A stretch of 64,000 nucleotides of DNA from Bacillota bacterium (lineage in GTDB: Bacteria; Bacillota; Clostridia; Christensenellales; Aristaeellaceae), in NCBI GenBank assembly GCA_023411175.1, contig JAEYPB010000064.1, forward strand, positions 62,001-126,000. Reading direction: 5' to 3'. A program made the translations under genes and the position numbers. The notes under the pieces were generated by a model that was given only the letters and a program-made list of their open reading frames with translations, was not told the DNA's origin and did no database searches. Numbering within the stretch: position 1 is the first letter of the stretch; each line of letters begins with the position of its first letter. This document shows, piece by piece, positions 1 through 7,205 of the stretch.

Positions 1-6
1 CCGCGC

Positions 7-35
7 TTGCTTTTTCGCCGTTTGTGTTATATAAT
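7..35 (+). promoter_or_regulatory. sigma-A-type promoter for darA-holB-ricT
   Basis: TTGCTT at 7-12 and a perfect TATAAT at 30-35 are separated by 17 bases, about 40 bases before the darA start. This is the only good promoter ahead of the three overlapping genes. Confidence 0.6.
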
Positions 36-75
36 CGAAGCAGGGATAGAACGATGAAAAGGAGGCGAAGATGTG

Positions 76-405
76 ATGAAGCTGATTGTTGCCATCGTAC
101 AGGACGAGGATGCCGGAAGGCTTGTCAGTTCACTGATGAACGAGGGATACGGTGTCACCAAGCTGGCCACGACAGGCGGGTTTCTTCGTGCCGGAAATAC
201 GACGCTCCTGATCGGCGTTGAGGACGAAAAATTCGAAGGCGCCATGGCGATTGTCGAGCGTATCTGCAAGAGTCGCAAACAGGTCGCCACCGCCCCTTCG
301 CCGATGGCCGGAGCGGCCGGCGTATATGTGCCCTACCCGATTGAGGTCATGGTGGGCGGTGCGACCATTTTTGTTCTGAACGTGGAGCAATTTACGAAAA
401 TCTGA
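76..405 (+). CDS. darA: Cyclic-di-AMP receptor DarA (PII-like, YaaQ/PstA family)
   Basis: This 109-residue protein matches the DarA/PstA/YaaQ family of PII-like trimers that bind cyclic di-AMP in the cytoplasm. It begins MKLIVAIVQDEDA and carries the family segment GGFLRAGNTTLLIGVED around residues 34-50. Length is typical. The start is taken as ATG at 76, ten bases after AGGAGG; a GTG directly upstream is in frame but less likely. The stop overlaps the holB start as TGATG, so the two are translationally coupled, the same darA-holB order seen in Bacillus. The physiological target of DarA is not settled in any organism. Confidence 0.93.
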   Translation: MKLIVAIVQDEDAGRLVSSLMNEGYGVTKLATTGGFLRAGNTTLLIGVEDEKFEGAMAIVERICKSRKQVATAPSPMAGAAGVYVPYPIEVMVGGATIFVLNVEQFTKI

Positions 406-1361
406 TGAATTTTGATCAGTTCTTCGGTCTCGATGTGGCCATCGGCCACCTGCGCGCGGATTTTGACCAAGGCCGCTTCGTCCACGCCTATTTGTTTTCT
501 GGTCCGGCGGGGACGGGCAAGCGGTCCGCGGCGGAAATATGCGCCCGCGCGGTTCACTGCGAGGGCGCGACGAAACCCTGCGACGAATGCCCGCCCTGCC
601 GCCGTATGCTGGCCGGAACGCACCCCGATCACGTCGAACTGAGCGCTTCCGGGCGCTCCATCGGCGTGGACGAGGTGCGCGATCTAATTCGGCGGGTTTC
701 CGTCAGGCCGTTTGAAGGCGGACGGCACACCGTCGTCATAGACGACGCCGAAAAGATGACGCCCCAGGCGCAGAACGCGCTGCTCAAGACCCTCGAAACG
801 CCGCCGGGCGGTGCGGTGTTTTTCCTTTTGACAACGACTCCGTCCCAACTTCTGCCGACAATCGTTTCTCGCTGCCGACACGAGCGGTTCCATACGGTTT
901 CTGCGGAGGACGCGAAAAGCGCGCTGATCGCCTCGGGGGCGCCGGCGGATCGTGCCGCCGCGGCCGCCGCCTCCGCCTGTGGAGCCATTGGCCGCGCGAT
1001 GGAGCAGTTGGCGGACGGAGGGTACTGGTCTCTTCGAGAGCGCGTATTCAGGTCGCTGAGCTCGCTCAAGGGGCCGTGGACGGTGGCGGAAGCCGCAAAA
1101 CCGCTGGCCGCCGACAGGGAGTCGGCGCCACAGGTTCTGGAAATACTGGAAGCGGTGGCTCGGGATATGATGCGCGCGTCGGCCGGCCTTCCGCCCGAAC
1201 AGCCCGGATTCGACCGGGAACAAATCGCGCTGGACGGCGGGGCGCTGCTTTCGGGCGTTCTCTCGGCCAGGCGAAAACTTGCCGCAAACGTTTCATGGCA
1301 GACCGTATTGGAGATCATGTATTTTGACAGCCTGAGAGGATCGATACCATGGCAACAGTGA
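405..1361 (+). CDS. holB: DNA polymerase III delta-prime subunit
   Basis: Clamp-loader subunit delta-prime, 318 residues, a AAA+ family protein that helps load the beta sliding clamp. A P-loop-like GPAGTGKR lies at residues 33-40, a four-cysteine zinc module at C52, C59, C62 and C65, and the SRC sensor motif follows near residue 160 (IVSRCRH). The length is normal for Firmicutes. It starts within the darA stop codon and ends 13 bases inside ricT, so darA, holB and ricT form one tightly packed operon, the classical yaaQ-holB-yaaT order. Confidence 0.92.
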   Translation: MNFDQFFGLDVAIGHLRADFDQGRFVHAYLFSGPAGTGKRSAAEICARAVHCEGATKPCDECPPCRRMLAGTHPDHVELSASGRSIGVDEVRDLIRRVSVRPFEGGRHTVVIDDAEKMTPQAQNALLKTLETPPGGAVFFLLTTTPSQLLPTIVSRCRHERFHTVSAEDAKSALIASGAPADRAAAAAASACGAIGRAMEQLADGGYWSLRERVFRSLSSLKGPWTVAEAAKPLAADRESAPQVLEILEAVARDMMRASAGLPPEQPGFDREQIALDGGALLSGVLSARRKLAANVSWQTVLEIMYFDSLRGSIPWQQ

Positions 1362-2494
1362 TTGGAATCCGCTTCAAGAAAGCGAGTAAGGTATATTATT
1401 TTGATCCCGGCGAGGTGTGGCCCAAGCCCGGCGAATACGTGGTGGTGGAAACCTCCCGGGGCGTGGAAATGGGCGAGGTTGTGACCGGCGCCCGCGAGGT
1501 GGACGACGGCCAGATCGTCGCGCCGCTGAAAAAAGTGCTGCGAATGGCGCTGGAAGAAGACATCCGCCGCACCGAAGCCAATGCGCTGAAAGAAAAGGAG
1601 GCGCTGCGCGTCTGCCAGGAGCGCATCGCCCATTACAAGCTGGAGATGAAGCTGGTCGACGTTGAGTATACGTTCGAAGGCAATAAGATCATCTTTTATT
1701 TCACCGCCAATGGGCGGGTGGACTTCCGGGAACTGGTAAAGGACCTGGCGGGCGTTTTCAAGATGCGCATTGAGCTCAGGCAGATTGGCGTCCGGGACGA
1801 GGCCAAGATGCTGGGCGGGCTCGGCTCCTGCGGGCGGCCAATCTGCTGCGGCACCTTCCTGGGAGATTTCCAGCCGGTCTCCATCAAGATGGCCAAGGAG
1901 CAGAACCTTTCGCTGAATCCCACGAAGATCTCCGGCCAGTGTGGCAGGCTCATGTGCTGCCTGAAGTACGAGCAGGACTACTACGAGTCCACCTTGAAGA
2001 AGCTGCCCAAGGTCGGCCGCGAATGCGTGACGCCCGACGGCATCGGCGTCATCAGCGAGATCAACGTCATCCGCGAGAAGGTTCGCGTGCGCATGCGCAC
2101 CGACGATGGCTTTGAGGTGCGCGAATACTCGTTGGATCAGGTTCAGAAGCCAGCCCATCTGGCGCAGCACGCACCCGGACAGCCGGTACAACTGACGGCG
2201 GATGAAATCGCCGCCCGTCAGGACGCGCGCGCGCAGAAGAACCGCGGCCGCGGCAAGGAAGCGCCGAAGGAGACCAAGGAGAAGGAAGCCGAAAACGAGG
2301 CGAAGCCCGAAAAGCCGCGTCGCCGCATCCTGCACCCCAAGGGGCCGAAGCAGATGAACACCGACCAGTATTTTGACAAATTGACCGCCGAAAAAGGCGG
2401 CGCGGAGCCGCAGAAGACGCCCACCGCACACCAGCGCCACTTCCATGCTTCAAAGCACGAAAAAAAAGCGGAAAATGGGCAAAAGTCTGAATAA
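1349..2494 (+). CDS. ricT: PSP1/RicT (YaaT) regulatory iron-sulfur complex subunit
   Basis: RicT is the PSP1-domain subunit of the RicA/RicF/RicT complex, which in Bacillus carries iron-sulfur clusters, acts with RNase Y in mRNA maturation and promotes sporulation and competence. The 381-residue protein starts MATVIGIRFKKASKVYYFDPG and contains the conserved cysteine segments GSCGRPICCGTF and SGQCGRLMCCLKYE in its middle. After residue ~275, where Bacillus RicT ends, a Lys/Glu/Arg-rich low-complexity tail of about 100 residues follows. A YlbF-family partner is encoded at 23510-23923. The start overlaps holB, with GAGAGG as ribosome site. Confidence 0.9.
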   Translation: MATVIGIRFKKASKVYYFDPGEVWPKPGEYVVVETSRGVEMGEVVTGAREVDDGQIVAPLKKVLRMALEEDIRRTEANALKEKEALRVCQERIAHYKLEMKLVDVEYTFEGNKIIFYFTANGRVDFRELVKDLAGVFKMRIELRQIGVRDEAKMLGGLGSCGRPICCGTFLGDFQPVSIKMAKEQNLSLNPTKISGQCGRLMCCLKYEQDYYESTLKKLPKVGRECVTPDGIGVISEINVIREKVRVRMRTDDGFEVREYSLDQVQKPAHLAQHAPGQPVQLTADEIAARQDARAQKNRGRGKEAPKETKEKEAENEAKPEKPRRRILHPKGPKQMNTDQYFDKLTAEKGGAEPQKTPTAHQRHFHASKHEKKAENGQKSE

Positions 2495-2509
2495 ATTTCA
2501 CGCCGGGGG

Positions 2510-2538
2510 TTGCGCCCGGCGTCGGGTTGTGCTATAAT
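2510..2538 (+). promoter_or_regulatory. sigma-A-type promoter for the zinc-ribbon gene
   Basis: TTGCGC at 2510-2515, a 17-base spacer and perfect TATAAT at 2533-2538. The -35 lies inside a GC-rich inverted repeat (2500-2507 with 2515-2522) that follows the ricT stop; that hairpin has no T run, so it is at best a weak terminator. Confidence 0.65.
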
Positions 2539-2661
2539 CCGTAGTAGCCCAGAGTGAATGCCTTATTGGTTCCGTATCCCTCCGGTGGTATCTCTGCCGA
2601 TGACAGGACTCGGAGAATCAGGGAAGGTCATCAAAGGGCGAGATATTAGGAGGGTTCTTTC
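2539..2661 (+). other. Long 5' leader of the zinc-ribbon gene
   Basis: About 115 transcribed bases lie between the promoter and the start codon. No riboswitch class was recognised. Short complementary stretches (for example CCGA and TCGG around 2597-2613) allow local folding only. A good AGGAGGG ribosome site closes the leader. Confidence 0.35.
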
Positions 2662-2958
2662 ATGTTCCAGGACAAAACCTTGACTTGCCGTGAGTGCGGC
2701 GCGGAGTTCGTTTTCACCGCTTCTGAACAGCAGTTCTACGCGGACAAGGGCTTCCAGAACGAGCCTGGCCGTTGCCCCGGCTGCCGTGCCAACCGCCGTC
2801 AGGCGAATGGTGGCGGTGCCCGCGGCGGCGATCGTCCGATGTTCGACGTGGTGTGCGATGGCTGCGGCCGCCCGACGCAGGTGCCGTTCCAGCCCCGCGG
2901 CGATCGTCCGGTCTACTGCCGTGACTGCTTCGAATCGCAGCGCCAGAGCCGTTATTAA
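2662..2958 (+). CDS. Small zinc-ribbon protein (zf-trcl / CxxC-x17-CxxC family)
   Basis: A 98-residue protein with two treble-clef or zinc-ribbon units. The first has CREC at 9-12 and CPGC near 38-41; the second has CDGC near 68-71 and CRDC near 87-90. A Gly/Arg-rich linker joins them. Families with this pattern are widespread in Clostridia and Chloroflexi and have no defined role; nucleic-acid binding is a reasonable inference from the basic linker. Its own promoter, long leader and very strong terminator make it a monocistronic unit that may be highly expressed. Confidence 0.8.
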   Translation: MFQDKTLTCRECGAEFVFTASEQQFYADKGFQNEPGRCPGCRANRRQANGGGARGGDRPMFDVVCDGCGRPTQVPFQPRGDRPVYCRDCFESQRQSRY

Positions 2959-2975
2959 TCCCTGAACAACTAGCG

Positions 2976-3009
2976 GAGCAGCGCAGCCTTACGGTTGCGC
3001 TGTTCTTTT
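2976..3009 (+). terminator. Intrinsic terminator after the zinc-ribbon gene
   Basis: A 13-bp stem (2976-2988 with 2993-3005, two G-T pairs) has a TTAC loop and is followed by TTTT. It lies 18 bases after the stop codon. Confidence 0.9.
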
Positions 3010-3030
3010 ACGGAAGGCGAAGATTCTGAG

Positions 3031-3735
3031 ATGTACGGCGTTCTGGTCAACGCCGCCGCGGTGCTCGTCGGCGGTCTTCTGGGCCTCGCGCTCAGGGGTG
3101 GCATATCAGCAAGATTTCGAAACATCGTCAGCCAAGGGCTGGCGCTTTGTGTTCTCCTGATTGGAATTATAAACGCCATAAAGACCGCCGACATGCTGTG
3201 TGTGATCGTGTCGGTAGTTGTCGGCGCGCTGGTGGGCGAAGCGCTCAAAATTGAGCAGCGGCTCGACAGGATGGGGGAAGTCGCGCAAAGCAAATTGGCG
3301 GGGGAGGGCGACAGCCGTTTTTCCGAGGGCTTTGTGACTGCGACGCTTCTCTACTGTATTGGCGCGATGGCGGTGGTGGGTTCCCTTCAGGCGGGCCTAA
3401 CGGGCGACGGAAGCACGCTGATCGCCAAATCCACGCTAGATGGGGTTTCGTCGGTTATCTTCGCTTCGGCGATGGGGCCGGGCGTGATTCTTTCGTTGGT
3501 GCCGCTGACGATCTATCAGGGGGGCATCGCGCTGCTGGCCAATGTCATTGGGCCGGTATTGTCCGATGCGGTCATCAATGAGATGAGCGCAGTGGGCGGA
3601 CTTCTGATCGTCGCGCTGGGGATGAACATGCTGGAGGCGACAAAAACGCGCGTCTGCGTAGCCAACCTATTGCCTGCCATCTTTTTTCCGATCATCTATC
3701 TGCCCGTGTATCAGTGGATTATTAATATGTTCTAA
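3031..3735 (+). CDS. DUF554 family membrane protein
   Basis: A 234-residue integral membrane protein of the DUF554 (YdfK-type) family. It opens MYGVLVNAAAVLVGGLLGL, a hydrophobic Gly-rich helix typical of the family, and has roughly six or seven transmembrane segments, with the conserved IGAMAVVGSLQ and ASAMGPGVILSLVPLTIYQG stretches. The function is unknown; transport has been suggested from topology only. The start is ATG 3031; the open frame extends upstream into the terminator hairpin but no better start exists. It is followed 12 bases later by the MFS gene, so the two are probably co-transcribed. Confidence 0.85.
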   Translation: MYGVLVNAAAVLVGGLLGLALRGGISARFRNIVSQGLALCVLLIGIINAIKTADMLCVIVSVVVGALVGEALKIEQRLDRMGEVAQSKLAGEGDSRFSEGFVTATLLYCIGAMAVVGSLQAGLTGDGSTLIAKSTLDGVSSVIFASAMGPGVILSLVPLTIYQGGIALLANVIGPVLSDAVINEMSAVGGLLIVALGMNMLEATKTRVCVANLLPAIFFPIIYLPVYQWIINMF

Positions 3736-3747
3736 GGGAGGCCGGAC

Positions 3748-5001
3748 ATGCAAAGCGGCATGATCAAGACCTTTCTCCATCTCAAGGGCAACCCGCGCAT
3801 CTGCCTGTGGACGGAACCGCTCTGGGGAATTCCATACAATCTTTATGCGCCGTTTGTGGCGCTGTATATGCTGAGCCTGGGGCTTACCACCGCCGAGATC
3901 GGCTACGTCACGTCGATGTCGCTGCTCGTCCAGTTTGTGGCGTCTGTCCTGAGCGGCCCGCTGGCCGACAAGCTGGGGCGCAGGCGGTGTACCTTCATCT
4001 TCGACACGATTGCCTGGACGATCCCGACGGTTCTGTGGGCGCTTTCTCAAAACTACCTCTGGTTTGTGGTGGCGGGCCTCGTCAACGGGCTTTGGCGCGT
4101 GACGATGAACTCCTGGGGCCTCTTGCTTACCGAAGGTTCCGAAGACGAGATCGTCATGCGCTGCTTCTCGCTGACGCAGCTCATGGGCCTACTCGCTGCA
4201 TTCTTCGCGCCGCTTTCAAAACTGGCGGTGGACGCCTTCGGCGTCGTGCCCACGATGCGCGTCTTGTACTGGTTCGCCGCGGTCATGATGACGCTCAAGT
4301 TCGTCATCCTATACCGCGTCGGCACGGAGACGGAGATGGGGCTCAGGCGCATGGAGGAGACGAAGCACCAGTCCGTATGGCAGCTGATCTGGGGCTGCAA
4401 GGATGTATTCTTTTCCATGATCCGCGAAAAGCGAATGATCCTGACCATCGGAATCCTTTCCGCCTTCCAGGTGGTTTCGACGCTCAATACCTCCTTCTGG
4501 GCGGTATACATTACGAAAAATCTGGGCGTCGCCGACGGCGATGTGGCGCTCTACACCACATTCAAGTCACTTGTCCTCATGGCCTGCATCTTCCTGATCG
4601 TACCCCGAGTTCGCTTTAAGCGGTTCAAACGGCCGATGCTCGTCGCCTGGGGGCTTTTCGCGCTGTCCCAGGGGGTGCTTCTCGCCGCTCGCGGCGGGCA
4701 ATACGCGGTCGCTACGCTGATTCTCAGCATCGCGCTGGAAGCGGTAGCGCTGTCCATGCTCTCTCCGCTGACGGACTCGCTTTTGTTCGTTAACGCCGAT
4801 CCGGCGGAGCGCGCCCGGATTCTCGGGCTGATCTACGGCCTGATCGTGTTGGTCATCACCGCCGTACCGGCGCTTGCCGGAATCCTCAGCACGATATCCC
4901 TTGCGGCGCCTTTCATCATAAACCTTGTGGTGCTGGCCATCGGCGCTGCGCTCACCATCGCGCTATGGCGTACGCTGCGCCAGTCTGACCCGGACCTCTG
5001 A
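3748..5001 (+). CDS. Major facilitator superfamily transporter
   Basis: A 417-residue protein with about 12 hydrophobic segments. The loop after helix 2 carries GPLADKLGRRR (near residue 71-81), the MFS signature between helices 2 and 3, and a central cytoplasmic loop of charged residues separates two six-helix halves. The substrate cannot be read from the sequence; the general look is of a drug or small-molecule exporter, which is a guess. It has a GGGAGG ribosome site, follows the DUF554 gene by 12 bases and ends at a strong terminator. Confidence 0.85.
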   Translation: MQSGMIKTFLHLKGNPRICLWTEPLWGIPYNLYAPFVALYMLSLGLTTAEIGYVTSMSLLVQFVASVLSGPLADKLGRRRCTFIFDTIAWTIPTVLWALSQNYLWFVVAGLVNGLWRVTMNSWGLLLTEGSEDEIVMRCFSLTQLMGLLAAFFAPLSKLAVDAFGVVPTMRVLYWFAAVMMTLKFVILYRVGTETEMGLRRMEETKHQSVWQLIWGCKDVFFSMIREKRMILTIGILSAFQVVSTLNTSFWAVYITKNLGVADGDVALYTTFKSLVLMACIFLIVPRVRFKRFKRPMLVAWGLFALSQGVLLAARGGQYAVATLILSIALEAVALSMLSPLTDSLLFVNADPAERARILGLIYGLIVLVITAVPALAGILSTISLAAPFIINLVVLAIGAALTIALWRTLRQSDPDL

Positions 5002-5026
5002 CCCGGACGTCCGAATCGGAGGATTG

Positions 5027-5068
5027 AAAAGCGAAGGAAGCAGCCTTGCGCCGCTTCCTTCGCTTTTT
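5027..5068 (+). terminator. Intrinsic terminator after the MFS gene
   Basis: AAAAGCGAAGGAAGC (5027-5041) pairs with GCTTCCTTCGCTTTT (5053-5067), with an 11-base loop; the T run ends the element. Confidence 0.92.
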
Positions 5069-5116
5069 GGCATAGAATGAAGGGGCGGCCTTACTGTTAA
5101 TATTGCGCTCAAACCC

Positions 5117-5144
5117 TTGCGTTTTGCGGAAAACAGGGTATAAT
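5117..5144 (+). promoter_or_regulatory. sigma-A-type promoter of the ctsR operon
   Basis: TTGCGT at 5117-5122, a 16-base spacer and TATAAT at 5139-5144. The expected transcription start falls inside the adjoining CtsR box. Confidence 0.8.
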
Positions 5145-5146
5145 AT

Positions 5147-5163
5147 AGTCAAAGATGGTCAGA
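5147..5163 (+). promoter_or_regulatory. CtsR operator (direct heptad repeat)
   Basis: AGTCAAA (5147-5153), spacer GAT, GGTCAGA (5157-5163) matches the CtsR box, a tandem (A/G)GTCAAA heptad with a three-base spacer. It sits at the transcription start of ctsR, so the operon should be autorepressed and released on heat or protein stress. Confidence 0.88.
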
Positions 5164-5178
5164 TTGTGAGGGGTATGC

Positions 5179-5661
5179 ATGGCGCAACTTAGCGATAACA
5201 TAGAACGCTTCATAAAGGAATTGATGGAAGAGGAAGCGCAAATTGATCTTCGCAGAAATGAGCTTGCCCAACATTTTGGCTGCGCGCCGTCGCAGATTAA
5301 CTATGTGCTGGCGACCAGATTTTCCGTGGATCACGGTTATATTATTGAGAGCAGGCGTGGCGGAGGCGGCTATGTGCGCATCGTCAGAATGCAGGCCCGC
5401 AGTGATCAGAGCCTGCTAAACCTGCTATTGGGACGGGTGGGCAATTCGATCAGCGAGGAAGCGGCGTTTGCAATCATCGAACAGCTCTACGAGCGGGAGC
5501 TCGTGACCGCAAACGAGGCGATGCTGATGCGCTCGGCCGTGGAGCGAAACGCGCTGGTGCTGCCCATCAGCGCAAAGGACGTATTGCGCGCGGCGGTGCT
5601 GCGCAACATGCTGGTTAGGGTTTTTCGAAACCTGCAGGAGGCGAAAAGTCATGATGTGTGA
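5179..5661 (+). CDS. ctsR: Class III heat-shock repressor CtsR
   Basis: CtsR is a dimeric winged-helix repressor of clp genes in low-GC Gram-positive bacteria. The 160-residue protein has the N-terminal HTH (residues ~1-60), the glycine-rich wing RRGGGGYVRIV at 59-69, which senses heat in characterised CtsR proteins, and an all-helical C-terminal domain for dimerisation and McsB contact. The start is ATG 5179 after GTGAGGGG. It is first in ctsR-mcsA-mcsB-clpC and overlaps mcsA by 11 bases. The operator at 5147 predicts autoregulation. Confidence 0.95.
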   Translation: MAQLSDNIERFIKELMEEEAQIDLRRNELAQHFGCAPSQINYVLATRFSVDHGYIIESRRGGGGYVRIVRMQARSDQSLLNLLLGRVGNSISEEAAFAIIEQLYERELVTANEAMLMRSAVERNALVLPISAKDVLRAAVLRNMLVRVFRNLQEAKSHDV

Positions 5662-6175
5662 AGATTGCAACGATCGGGACGCAACCATCCGTTTGACGAC
5701 CATCGTAAACGGTGAAAAAGTAGAAAAGAACCTTTGTGCCTCCTGTATGGCAAAAATCAAGCAGCAGTTTCCGACGCTGGAACTGTGGGGCTTTGCGGGG
5801 CTCCTGTCAGGGTTTCTGGATGCCGTTAAGGCTGAAAAGCCGGAGCCGATGCCGGACATCACCTGCGACCGCTGCGGCACAACCTATGCGGACTTTGTCA
5901 AGAGCGGGCTTCTGGGGTGCGCGGATTGCTACAAGTCCTTCCGGGAGCCGCTTGAGGCGCTTCTCAAGGGCATCCACGGGCAGACGCGCCATACCGGCCG
6001 CGTACCGGGTTTGCCAGCCAGCGACGTGCCGCTGAAGCTGACCATCGACCGGCTGAAACAGCAGCTTGCCCGTGCCATCGCCGAGGAGGAATACGAACAG
6101 GCGGCGGGACTTCGGGATCAGATTCGCACGATGAACGCGCAGCTTGAGGCCCAGACGACCGCAAAGGAGGGGTGA
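5651..6175 (+). CDS. mcsA: McsA, zinc-binding activator of protein arginine kinase
   Basis: McsA activates McsB and helps control CtsR. The 174-residue protein has the expected four CxxC motifs at C3/C6, C29/C32, C72/C75 and C90/C93, followed by a UVR (UvrB/UvrC) coiled-coil motif near 135-165 (LARAIAEEEYEQAAGLRDQI). All metal-binding cysteines are intact. AGGAGG precedes the start by nine bases and lies inside ctsR, so translation is coupled at both ends; the stop overlaps the mcsB ribosome site. Confidence 0.94.
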   Translation: MMCEDCNDRDATIRLTTIVNGEKVEKNLCASCMAKIKQQFPTLELWGFAGLLSGFLDAVKAEKPEPMPDITCDRCGTTYADFVKSGLLGCADCYKSFREPLEALLKGIHGQTRHTGRVPGLPASDVPLKLTIDRLKQQLARAIAEEEYEQAAGLRDQIRTMNAQLEAQTTAKEG

Positions 6176-6177
6176 AC

Positions 6178-7188
6178 GTGGCAAATCTGACGCCGGAATT
6201 TGACGTCGTGCTATCCTGCCGCGTCCGCCTTGCGCGAAACTACGAGGACGTACCGTTTACCTCAACGATGAACGGGGAATGGGCGGAGGAAAATGTGCGG
6301 CGCGCCCGGCAGGCCGTCGAGGGTGGCGGAATCGGCGAGTATCAGTGCCACCTGATGAAAGGGCTCAGCGGCGACGCGAGAAACCGGATGGTGGAGCATC
6401 ACCTGATCAGCTACGATCTATTAAAGACGCCGGAGATCTCCGCGGCGCTCATCCGGGTCGACGAATGCGTCTCGGTAATGATCAATGAGGAGGATCACCT
6501 GCGCATCCAGGCGCTGCTGCCCGGCCTGCAGCCGGAAGAAGCGGCCCGCCTCGCCTTCGAGGTGGACGACGCGCTTTCGACCTCGGGCAAGTACGCCTAT
6601 GACCCCCAGTTCGGCTACCTCACCACCTGCCCGACCAATACCGGCACGGGCATGCGGGCGTCGGCGATGCTGCATCTGCCGGCGTTGACCGTCACCAACC
6701 GCATCAGCGCGGTCATTCAGGCCATTTCCAAGCTGGGCCTGACGGTGCGCGGGCTGTACGGCGAGGGCAGCGACGCCCGGGGGTGCCTGTACCAACTCTC
6801 CAACCAGGTCACGCTGGGTAGGACGGAGGAGGACATCATCAAGACGCTGGTCGCCGCCACGGCGCAGCTTGCGGCGCAGGAGCGGTCGGTGCGGGGCCAA
6901 CTCCGGGAACAGGACGCCATGGGGCTATATGATCGTCTGATGCGCTCGATCGGCCTGATGGCCAACGCCCGCATGATGGGCGCGGTCGAGTTCATGCAGC
7001 GGTACTCGGACCTTCGCATGGCGGTCAGCATGGACATGGTGGACGCCCACCTGAACGAAGTGGATGGCATGATGATGGACTTGCAGAATGCATCCCTCAA
7101 CATGGACGCACAGCACGAAATGAGCGATCGTGAGCGCGATATACTCCGGGCGGACCGGTTGCGCGAGCGAATCAAGAACTTATCTTGA
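6178..7188 (+). CDS. mcsB: Protein arginine kinase McsB
   Basis: McsB phosphorylates arginines, marking proteins for ClpCP. The 336-residue protein has the phosphagen-kinase nucleotide motif SCRVRLARN (13-21), NEEDHLRIQ, CPTNTGTGMRAS and YGEGSDARGCLYQLSNQ. Near the C-terminus RDILRA matches the phosphoarginine-sensing RDxxRA motif. The chosen start is GTG 6178, about six bases after AAAGGAGGGG; an in-frame GTG at 6172 sits within the Shine-Dalgarno itself. The N-terminus is some 15 residues shorter than in Bacillus. It precedes clpC by 17 bases. Confidence 0.95.
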   Translation: MANLTPEFDVVLSCRVRLARNYEDVPFTSTMNGEWAEENVRRARQAVEGGGIGEYQCHLMKGLSGDARNRMVEHHLISYDLLKTPEISAALIRVDECVSVMINEEDHLRIQALLPGLQPEEAARLAFEVDDALSTSGKYAYDPQFGYLTTCPTNTGTGMRASAMLHLPALTVTNRISAVIQAISKLGLTVRGLYGEGSDARGCLYQLSNQVTLGRTEEDIIKTLVAATAQLAAQERSVRGQLREQDAMGLYDRLMRSIGLMANARMMGAVEFMQRYSDLRMAVSMDMVDAHLNEVDGMMMDLQNASLNMDAQHEMSDRERDILRADRLRERIKNLS

Positions 7189-7205
7189 CCGATAGGGAGG
7201 TAGCT

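Noticed and set aside
24..221. Arg/Cys-rich 65-codon ORF starting near the first promoter
   Set aside because: Overlaps darA in another frame and its start lies before the darA ribosome site; no conserved features.
629..2446. 605-codon open frame on the minus strand opposite holB and ricT
   Set aside because: Antisense to two well-supported genes; its product is repetitive and Leu/Arg-rich with no domain, as expected from GC-rich codon bias.
2500..2522. GC-rich hairpin after ricT as a terminator
   Set aside because: Eight-bp stem but no T run, and it contains the -35 of the next promoter; kept only as a remark.
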